From contig JANEMG010000164.1 of NCBI GenBank assembly GCA_024511045.1, positions 1 to 5,979 of the forward strand: a DNA stretch of 5,979 bases, read 5' to 3'. Source of the DNA: Gammaproteobacteria bacterium. GTDB lineage: Bacteria; Pseudomonadota; Gammaproteobacteria; Methylococcales; Methylomonadaceae. The position numbers and the translations under genes are program-made. Below the pieces are notes generated by a model that searched no databases, was not told the origin of the DNA, and saw only the letters and a program-made list of their open reading frames with translations. Position 1 is the stretch's first letter. The number at the start of each line of letters is the position of its first letter. Shown in pieces: positions 1 to 4,697 of the stretch.

Positions 1-86
1 TTTACGACATCCAAAAAACTACTGTTGATAATGATTTCAATACTGCGACCAAGCCTTCCAGACCCAGTTTGTAATAATCTGTCGTT
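1..86. other. AT-rich stretch upstream of the HD-GYP gene
   Basis: This stretch is clearly richer in A and T than the rest of the window and contains no complete gene. A frame is open from position 3 to a TAA at 75-77 and would encode about 24 residues. It could be the tail of a gene starting outside the window, but I do not recognise it. No good -35/-10 pair or Shine-Dalgarno sequence stands out before the HD-GYP start. The sequence at 27-35 (GATAATGAT) matches half of a Fur box, but the other half is poor. Confidence 0.4.
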
Positions 87-770
87 GTGTGCTCGATAAT
101 TTTTTTGTCATGTACAGAGCGGCATATTATCAATTTCGTGGCAAAACGTGCACAAAGTGAACTGTGCATCGAACTCGATCTTCCGGCGCTCAGGGAGCTG
201 GCCGTTATTTTTGCCGAAGTCGTGGATTGTAAGAGTCCCTTTACCCATCAGCACAGTCTGGGTGTGGCTAGGCTCAGCCGTTACCTGGCTGAGCAATTCG
301 GGCTTGGCGAAGAAATCTGTGACAAAATCGAAATCGCAGGCCTCCTGCATGATCTGGGCAAGCTGCAGATCCCCGATGAAGTGCTCGACAAGGCGGGGGC
401 TCTGGACCGGCATGAACGGAGCAGGATTAACCATCATTCCTATGAGACCTTCGAGATCCTGACCAGGATCATCGGCCTTGAAGATATATCCCGATGGGCG
501 GCCTATCATCATGAATGTCTGGATGGCAGCGGCTATCCTTTTCGACTGCAAGGGGATCAACTGGAATTCGAGACGCGGCTGGTTGCCGTCGCCGATGTCT
601 TTCAGGCGCTGGCCCAGCAGAGGCCCTATCGCGAGGGGCGGAACAGTGACCAGATTCGCGAGATACTGGTCAAGATGGTCAGGCGGCACAAACTCGACCC
701 GGACATCGTTGCCTGGGTCTCCGTCCACATGGAGGACTGCTATGCCCAGGCGCTGCATTATCTGGATTGA
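87..770 (+). CDS. HD-GYP domain protein, probable cyclic di-GMP phosphodiesterase
   Basis: This gene encodes a 227-residue cytosolic protein that is almost entirely one HD-GYP domain. The metal-binding and catalytic signature is complete: H56 in the first helix, HD at 88-89 followed by GK at 91-92, H117, the HHExxDGSGYP motif at 141-151 with GYP at 149-151, and D170 followed by the RPYR motif at 179-182. HD-GYP enzymes with these residues generally hydrolyse cyclic di-GMP to pGpG or GMP, so activity is expected, though the substrate is inferred. Most relatives carry an N-terminal sensor or receiver domain, and none is present here. The start is uncertain. GTG 87 is the first possible start after the in-frame TAA at 75-77 but has no Shine-Dalgarno, and GTG 138 (residue 18) is an alternative. 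Recognisable family sequence begins only near residue 28. The gene may therefore be a minimal form or a 5'-truncated one. The antiporter gene follows 41 nt later on the same strand. Confidence 0.85.
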   Translation: MCSIIFLSCTERHIINFVAKRAQSELCIELDLPALRELAVIFAEVVDCKSPFTHQHSLGVARLSRYLAEQFGLGEEICDKIEIAGLLHDLGKLQIPDEVLDKAGALDRHERSRINHHSYETFEILTRIIGLEDISRWAAYHHECLDGSGYPFRLQGDQLEFETRLVAVADVFQALAQQRPYREGRNSDQIREILVKMVRRHKLDPDIVAWVSVHMEDCYAQALHYLD

Positions 771-811
771 TTTGTTCCAAGCGTTAAAACCGATATTGAC
801 AGAATAGAATC

Positions 812-2206
812 ATGCATCAGGCAGCGGGTATTCTGATTCTCGGTTTCGTCATGGTCTCGCTGTTCATCGGCTCCGCCGTGCGCAATCTGTTGAAAGGCAG
901 CAGCGTGCCCTATACCGTGGCGCTGCTGGTTATCGGTTTGGGTCTGGGCCTGCTGCAGCGCAGCGATGTTTTGCCGCAACACCTGCCTGCCGTTTCGGCG
1001 GCTCTGGATTTGGTGAGCAGTATAGAGCCGCATCTGATTCTTTTCCTGTTCCTGCCGACGCTGATTTTTGAATCGGTTTTCGCAATGGAAGTGCATCTGT
1101 TCCGGCGCATTTTCAGTCAAATCACCATCCTCGCGGTACCCGGCATGCTGTTGGCGGCGACAGCCACAGCCACAGCCGTGTTGGCCCGGTATCTGTTTCC
1201 CTGGGACTGGAGCTGGCCGCTGTGCTTCATGTTTGGCGCAATGGTCAGCGCCACCGATCCAGTGGCGGTGGTCGCATTGCTCAAGGAGGTCAGTTCGCGG
1301 AAACGTCTGGAAACCTTGCTGGAGGGCGAGTCGCTGCTGAACGATGGCACGGCCATTGTGTTGTTCACCCTGTTCTATGGTCTGCTGGTGACCGAAGGGT
1401 CGCCCGATGTCAGTGTCCTGGTGGTGTCAGGCAGTTTTTTCTGGGTGATCCTGCTGGGCATGTGCATCGGCATCCTGGTTGGCGGCCTGGCAATACTCTG
1501 GATAGGCCGGGTCTTCAACGATCCGATCATCGAAATCAGCTTATCCATCGCGTCGGCCTATCTGGTCTTCTCGCTGGCGGAGAATGTTCTGCATGTTTCC
1601 GGGGTGGTTGCGCTGGTCACGCTGGCGCTGCTTTTTGCCGGCGTCGGCCGGACCAGAATTTCCCCGGAAGTATCCGGCTTTCTGAGTCATTTCTGGGAAA
1701 TGATGGCGCATATCGCCAACACCATTATTTTTTTACTGGTCGGCATCATTATCGCCAGTCGGGTACCGTTGCATGATCTGGAACTTTGGTCGACTTTGTT
1801 CATGCTGTACATCGGCGTGCAGCTGATTCGCGCCCTGGCCATCTGGCTGTGTTTGCCGGTGTTGAAGCGAGTCGGCATCGGCATCACCCGGGAAAAGGCC
1901 ATCGTCCTGACCTGGGGCGGCCTGCGTGGCGCCGTTTCCCTGGCGCTGGCATTGATCGTCGCCCAGGATGTGACTCTGCCATCCTTGCTGGGCGATCAGG
2001 TGCTGTTCCTCTGCGCAGGTCTCGTGGTATTGACCATCCTGATCAATGGCACAACCATGGGGGCTGTGTTGGCCTGGCTGAAACTGGACCGATTGCCGCC
2101 GGGCAAAAGGGCTACTGCAGAGCGGGTGCGCCGGCGGGTGCTCGAGGAACAGAACAAATTGCTGCAAGAGTTGCATGGCAACGAATTTCTGCAGGGTGCC
2201 GACTGA
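812..2206 (+). CDS. CPA1/NhaP-type Na+(K+):H+ antiporter, membrane domain (gene interrupted by in-frame TGA)
   Basis: This 464-residue inner-membrane protein exchanges a cation, probably Na+ or K+, for protons, supporting pH and salt homeostasis. It has about 12-13 hydrophobic segments between residues 4 and 424. CPA1 signatures are present: TDPVAVVALL at 148-157, ESLLNDGTA at 173-181 with the ND pair (N177, D178) expected at the ion site, and WGGLRGAVSLAL at 368-379. ATG 812 is the first start after an in-frame TGA at 797-799. No strong Shine-Dalgarno precedes it. After the last membrane segment the protein enters a charged helical linker and stops at TGA 2204-2206. The same frame continues without another stop to 3316 and encodes a helical region and a CNB-like domain. 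The likely ancestral product is thus one 834-codon antiporter with a cytosolic regulatory tail. The transport fold looks intact, so this half could still function. Ion specificity cannot be read from the sequence. Confidence 0.9.
   Translation: MHQAAGILILGFVMVSLFIGSAVRNLLKGSSVPYTVALLVIGLGLGLLQRSDVLPQHLPAVSAALDLVSSIEPHLILFLFLPTLIFESVFAMEVHLFRRIFSQITILAVPGMLLAATATATAVLARYLFPWDWSWPLCFMFGAMVSATDPVAVVALLKEVSSRKRLETLLEGESLLNDGTAIVLFTLFYGLLVTEGSPDVSVLVVSGSFFWVILLGMCIGILVGGLAILWIGRVFNDPIIEISLSIASAYLVFSLAENVLHVSGVVALVTLALLFAGVGRTRISPEVSGFLSHFWEMMAHIANTIIFLLVGIIIASRVPLHDLELWSTLFMLYIGVQLIRALAIWLCLPVLKRVGIGITREKAIVLTWGGLRGAVSLALALIVAQDVTLPSLLGDQVLFLCAGLVVLTILINGTTMGAVLAWLKLDRLPPGKRATAERVRRRVLEEQNKLLQELHGNEFLQGAD
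2204..2206 (+). other. In-frame TGA splitting the antiporter from its C-terminal regulatory region
   Basis: The antiporter ends in GAC TGA and the same frame continues CGG CGG GTA CAG GAG into the CNB-domain protein with no further stop until 3314-3316. A single transition (CGA or TGG to TGA) would explain it. The next base is C, and UGA-C is known as the leakiest bacterial stop context, so low-level readthrough is possible. A perfect 14-nt palindrome lies 14 nt downstream at 2221-2234. Confidence 0.85.
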
Positions 2207-2215
2207 CGGCGGGTA

Positions 2216-2243
2216 CAGGAGCAGGTGCACCTGCAGGAACCTG
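2216..2243 (+). other. Palindrome/hairpin just downstream of the in-frame TGA
   Basis: GCAGGTGCACCTGC at 2221-2234 is a perfect inverted repeat and can fold as a 5-bp stem with a TGCA loop. CAGG at 2216-2219 can pair with CCTG at 2240-2243 as an outer stem across an asymmetric internal loop. It starts about 10 nt after the TGA and also overlaps the possible GTG start at 2225. It might influence readthrough or initiation, but this is inference, and short palindromes arise by chance in GC-rich coding DNA. Confidence 0.35.
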
Positions 2244-3316
2244 GTTCAGACGCTATCGGTCAGGCAGACAGCGAAGCCAGCGAGCAAAGCCAGGCGATTG
2301 ATTTCCGGAGGCGCCTGCTGGAAGCGGAGCGGCGCAACTACTGGCAACAGTTCGAGGAAGGTATCCTGGGCCGCAGCGCCACCAACCATTTGCTGGAGGC
2401 CGTCGAGCATGCCCTGGATGGTGAGCCGCAGATTCATCCCCGCGCCGATCTGCAGCGGCTCTGGCGTATGCCGGGCATCATCAAATTTCTGCGCCGCTTG
2501 CCGTTTTTCAACCGGCTGCTGATGTCCCTGGCCTTTGCGCGGCTGGTATTGGGCTACGACACGGCCAGAGGCTTCATCAAGGCTCAGGATGAGGTCGAGC
2601 GGTATATCGATGACCTGGCGCCAACACGGGAAGAGGCCGAAGCTGTCCGTCGGGAGGTTTTGCTCAACAAGCGGGAAGCCTATGAAGATGTGGAACAGAT
2701 CCGTCTGACCTTCCCGGAGATCATTTGTGCACTGGAAACCACTGCCGCCAGCAGGATTCTGCTGAATCACGAAAGAAAGGTCATTCAGGATCTGCTCAAT
2801 TCCGCAGTGCTGGAAAAGTCCGAGGCGGAGCGCATGCTGGCCGATGTGGAATCACGCATGGCGCAGCTGCAGAAGCTTCCCGTACAGATGCCGCGGCCGG
2901 ATCCCGGGCAATTGATTTCCAGGAGCAAGCTGTTTCAGGGGCTGGCGAGAAGCACCATGGATGCCCTGCAGGAGGAGGCAAGCCAGGAGTTGTATGGTGC
3001 CGGGGATACCATCATCCAGCAGGGTGATGCAAGTACGGCACTGGGAATAGTCGTTCGCGGCGCCGTGGAAGTTTTGTCGGAACGCAATGGCGGGGAGCGG
3101 GTCGTCAACGTCCTGGGGCCGCCGGCGGTCATCGCCCTGCAGGCGCTGCAGACTGGTATCAGCAGCGTGACCTGCCGGGCAATCACACCGGCGGCGATCA
3201 TCTGGCTGGAATACAGCAGGCTGAAGACCATCATGGCCAGGGATGCCATGCTGGCCGAGCGGCTCGAACAACTGCTGAAAGGTTATGTAAAGCCTGGTGG
3301 TACGGCGGGATGTTGA
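2225..3316 (+). CDS. Helical protein with C-terminal cyclic-nucleotide-binding-like domain; probable detached tail of the antiporter
   Basis: This frame encodes up to 363 residues, counted from GTG 2225. Residues about 25-220 are highly charged and mostly helical with no membrane segments, similar to the cytosolic linker of long CPA1 antiporters. Residues about 231-345 form a cNMP-binding (CAP-ED-like) domain: a SKLFQGL entry, the YGAGDTIIQQGD turn near 257-268, and IVVRGAVEVL near 275-284. The phosphate-binding cassette is degenerate. Where FGE(L)A and PRxA are expected, the sequence around 298-318 reads PPAVIALQALQTG followed by ISSVTCR. The canonical Glu and Arg are therefore missing and normal cAMP binding is doubtful. 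The frame is identical to that of the antiporter, with only the TGA at 2204-2206 between them. AGGAG at 2217-2221 is just 3 nt from GTG 2225, too close for efficient initiation, and no better start is nearby. Independent translation is therefore uncertain. If made by readthrough, it would be the regulatory tail of the antiporter. Confidence 0.75.
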   Translation: MHLQEPGSDAIGQADSEASEQSQAIDFRRRLLEAERRNYWQQFEEGILGRSATNHLLEAVEHALDGEPQIHPRADLQRLWRMPGIIKFLRRLPFFNRLLMSLAFARLVLGYDTARGFIKAQDEVERYIDDLAPTREEAEAVRREVLLNKREAYEDVEQIRLTFPEIICALETTAASRILLNHERKVIQDLLNSAVLEKSEAERMLADVESRMAQLQKLPVQMPRPDPGQLISRSKLFQGLARSTMDALQEEASQELYGAGDTIIQQGDASTALGIVVRGAVEVLSERNGGERVVNVLGPPAVIALQALQTGISSVTCRAITPAAIIWLEYSRLKTIMARDAMLAERLEQLLKGYVKPGGTAGC

Positions 3317-3340
3317 TTCTGCGTTGTCAGGTTATACAAT
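3313..3340 (+). promoter_or_regulatory. Possible sigma70 promoter for the feo genes
   Basis: TTGATT (3313-3318) and TACAAT (3335-3340) are separated by 16 nt, giving 4 of 6 and 5 of 6 consensus matches. The -35 element overlaps the stop codon of the CNB-domain gene. Transcription would begin near 3347 and give a leader of about 150 nt before feoA. No convincing Fur box overlaps it. This is a pattern match only. Confidence 0.35.
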
Positions 3341-3353
3341 GACGGCCACTGAT

Positions 3354-3373
3354 CCGGCACAGGGAAGTGCCGG
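3354..3373 (+). other. Stem-loop 1 in the feo leader
   Basis: CCGGCAC (3354-3360) pairs perfectly with GTGCCGG (3367-3373) around the loop AGGGAA. No T-run follows, so it is not a standard intrinsic terminator by itself. It may be part of a structured leader or an RNA-protecting 3' end of the upstream transcript. Confidence 0.55.
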
Positions 3374-3377
3374 CATC

Positions 3378-3400
3378 AGCAATGGCCTCAAGCCATTGCT
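3378..3400 (+). other. Stem-loop 2 in the feo leader
   Basis: AGCAATGGC (3378-3386) pairs perfectly over 9 bp with GCCATTGCT (3392-3400) around the loop CTCAA. It begins 4 nt after stem-loop 1, so the two could stack coaxially. It is followed by TATGGAG rather than a T-tract, which argues against a simple terminator. Confidence 0.55.
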
Positions 3401-3407
3401 TATGGAG

Positions 3408-3438
3408 AAAACAGCCAATCGCATTTGCTGTTTTATTT
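3408..3438 (+). terminator. Possible intrinsic terminator downstream of the antiporter/CNB genes
   Basis: AAAACAGC (3408-3415) pairs perfectly with GCTGTTTT (3427-3434) around an 11-nt loop and runs into TTTTATTTCT. The T-rich 3' side is terminator-like, and the A-rich 5' side would make it bidirectional. The stem is short and weak in GC, so termination could be partial. If real, it would end transcription from upstream or attenuate feo transcription from the promoter near 3313-3340. Confidence 0.4.
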
Positions 3439-3470
3439 CTATAGACACTCCATGGATGGGTGTTTATAGA
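3438..3470 (+). promoter_or_regulatory. Long inverted repeat just upstream of feoA
   Basis: TCTATAGACACTC (3438-3450) and GGGTGTTTATAGA (3458-3470) form a 13-bp stem, including two G-T wobbles, around the 7-nt loop CATGGAT. It ends 12 nt before the feoA Shine-Dalgarno at 3483-3488. As DNA it could be an operator; as RNA it could affect feoA expression. It does not resemble the Fur consensus. No function is assigned. Confidence 0.5.
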
Positions 3471-3482
3471 TGCAAACTACTT

Positions 3483-3488
3483 GAGGTG
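3483..3488 (+). promoter_or_regulatory. Ribosome binding site of feoA
   Basis: GAGGTG lies 8 nt before ATG 3497. It is the clearest Shine-Dalgarno in the window and fixes the feoA start. Confidence 0.75.
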
Positions 3489-3496
3489 CCGCACCC

Positions 3497-3982
3497 ATGC
3501 AACATACGAATACCCGTCTGACCCTGCAACCGGGCAGCGAATGCATCATCCGCTCCCTTGGGGAGGATAAGAAAATAGCCCGGCAACTGGCCCGGATGGG
3601 GGTGCTGCCAGGCTCCAGGTTGCGGGTGATTCGGCTGGCGCCCCTTGGTGGAACCGTGGAAGTCTGCATCGATGGCGGGCAGTACTTTGCCTTGCGCGAT
3701 GAGGAGATCGAGGCCCTGGACTGTGAAATGCTGGCGATGCCGCTTTCCGCAAGCTCAGTGGTGAGCGGCAGGAAGTATCGCATTCGGGCCCTCTCCGGCG
3801 GGATAATCTTTCAAAAAAAAATGCAGCAGTTGGGGGTCTGGCCGGGCGCTGCCATTCGAATCCACGATCATCCGCAGTACGGTTATCAGATTGAATTGCT
3901 GCCGGAAGGAAAGACCGTGGAGTTGGGCAGGGGAGAGGCGGAAAAAATACTCGTCGAGGCGCCGGGTGAGGGAAAAGAGTAG
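3497..3982 (+). CDS. FeoA, ferrous iron transport accessory protein with two tandem FeoA domains
   Basis: FeoA is a small cytosolic SH3-like protein that supports Fe2+ uptake by FeoB, probably through contact with its cytosolic domain. This one is 161 residues, about twice the usual 75-85, because two FeoA domains sit in tandem. The first covers about residues 7-77, with LARMGVLPGS at 31-40 and the APLGG turn at 48-52. The second covers about residues 88-155, with MQQLGVWPGA at 109-118 and an ELGRGEAEKI end at 142-151. The second copy has diverged: HPQYG replaces APLGG. The start ATG 3497 has a good GAGGTG site. The gene's last 17 nt overlap the proposed feoB start GTG 3966, typical of translational coupling. 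A run of nine A at 3813-3821 lies within the second domain and is a potential slippage site, although the frame is intact as given. Confidence 0.9.
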   Translation: MQHTNTRLTLQPGSECIIRSLGEDKKIARQLARMGVLPGSRLRVIRLAPLGGTVEVCIDGGQYFALRDEEIEALDCEMLAMPLSASSVVSGRKYRIRALSGGIIFQKKMQQLGVWPGAAIRIHDHPQYGYQIELLPEGKTVELGRGEAEKILVEAPGEGKE

Positions 3983-4688
3983 AAAGGTCGTCATTGCCCT
4001 GAGTTCCATTCCGAACACGGGCAAGACGACGCTGTTCAATCTGCTGACCGGATCGTGCCAGACGACCGGCAACTGGCCTGGCGTCTCGATAGAGAAAAAA
4101 ATAGGCCGCATGACCCTTGGTGAATACGACGTCCAGTTGATCGATCTGCCAGGCGCCTATTCCCTGTCGCCGGTCAGCGAAGAGGAGCGGGTGGTCAGGA
4201 GCTTCTTCCTCAGGACGCCGCCCGATATCGTGCTCAACCTTCTGGATGGTCGCAATCTTTATCATGGGCTGGGGCTGACCCTGCAAATGGCCATGAGCGG
4301 ACTGCCCATGGTGGTGGCCGTCAACATGATGGATGAAGTCAGGCGGCAGGGGATCGATCTGGATATCGATGTCCTGGCCGAGCATCTGGGGGTGCCGGTG
4401 GTGCCCATCTCGGCCCGCACGGTTGAAGGGCTGCCGGAACTCCAGAACGCTCTGTACCAGGTGATCAGGCATCCTGTGCGTCCCGGGACACCTCACATTT
4501 CCTTTCCCCCGGTACTGGAAGAGGCAATAAAGAACATTGCCCGGAAGATCGAGCGCAGCAACAAGGGCCAGAGGCTGGACCAGAATTTTCTGGCCTTGCA
4601 GCTGCTGGAGGATGCAAGGCCCGATGACGCTGGCCAGGACGATGCTGTAGGGAAGGCGCTGCAAAGCTGGCGGCGGCGGGTGGAATAA
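3966..4688 (+). CDS. FeoB N-terminal part: GTPase and helical domain (gene interrupted by in-frame TAA)
   Basis: FeoB is the inner-membrane Fe2+ transporter with a cytosolic N-terminal G protein. This piece (240 residues from GTG 3966) carries G1 IPNTGKTT at 15-22, the GNWPGVS G2 region at 35-41, G3 DLPG at 60-63, G4 NMMD at 120-123 and G5 SAR at 149-151, followed by the helical nucleotide-dissociation-inhibitor-like domain from about 172. GTG 3966 is preferred because GAGG (3956-3959) lies 6 nt upstream and the protein then begins just before the first G-domain strand. Upstream in-frame ATG 3891 lies deep inside feoA. Two key positions are changed: the first P-loop Gly is Ser14, and the usual G2 Thr is Ser41. 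Nucleotide binding is still plausible. The frame stops at TAA 4686-4688 before the last helix of the helical domain, then continues in the same frame into the permease half. Without the transmembrane part this product could not transport iron alone. Confidence 0.85.
   Translation: MREKSRKVVIALSSIPNTGKTTLFNLLTGSCQTTGNWPGVSIEKKIGRMTLGEYDVQLIDLPGAYSLSPVSEEERVVRSFFLRTPPDIVLNLLDGRNLYHGLGLTLQMAMSGLPMVVAVNMMDEVRRQGIDLDIDVLAEHLGVPVVPISARTVEGLPELQNALYQVIRHPVRPGTPHISFPPVLEEAIKNIARKIERSNKGQRLDQNFLALQLLEDARPDDAGQDDAVGKALQSWRRRVE
4686..4688 (+). other. In-frame TAA splitting feoB
   Basis: The GTPase half ends GTG GAA TAA and the same frame continues GTC ACT GGT GTG GAG ATG into the permease half. The sequence after the stop (VTGVE, then an ARCRF stretch) matches the position of the usual TGED...DARY segment that closes the FeoB helical domain, so nothing appears to be missing except one codon. 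CAA to TAA, one transition, would explain it. TAA followed by G is not a notably leaky context. Confidence 0.85.
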
Positions 4689-4697
4689 GTCACTGGT

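Noticed and set aside
27..45. Possible Fur box (GATAATGAT followed by TTCAATACTG).
   Set aside because: Only the first half matches the consensus well, about 12 of 19 positions overall. It lies upstream of the HD-GYP gene, more than 3 kb from the iron uptake genes.
108..758. A 216-codon minus-strand frame opposite the HD-GYP gene.
   Set aside because: The + strand carries the full HD-GYP motif set. The antisense translation has no recognisable family features.
2204..2206. Selenocysteine insertion or a recoded genetic code at the TGA.
   Set aside because: The downstream hairpin does not show a recognisable bacterial SECIS loop, and CPA1 linkers are not known selenoproteins. Other genes here end normally at TGA, and the second split uses TAA, so a TGA-to-Trp code would not explain the pattern.
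3297..3521. A small + strand frame across the intergenic region before feoA.
   Set aside because: It overlaps both flanking genes, lies across the stem-loops, has no ribosome binding site and has no recognisable sequence.
3891..3965. Extended feoB start at ATG 3891.
   Set aside because: It would add 25 basic residues encoded within feoA that do not resemble FeoB. GTG 3966 has a well-spaced GAGG and gives a normal FeoB N-terminus.
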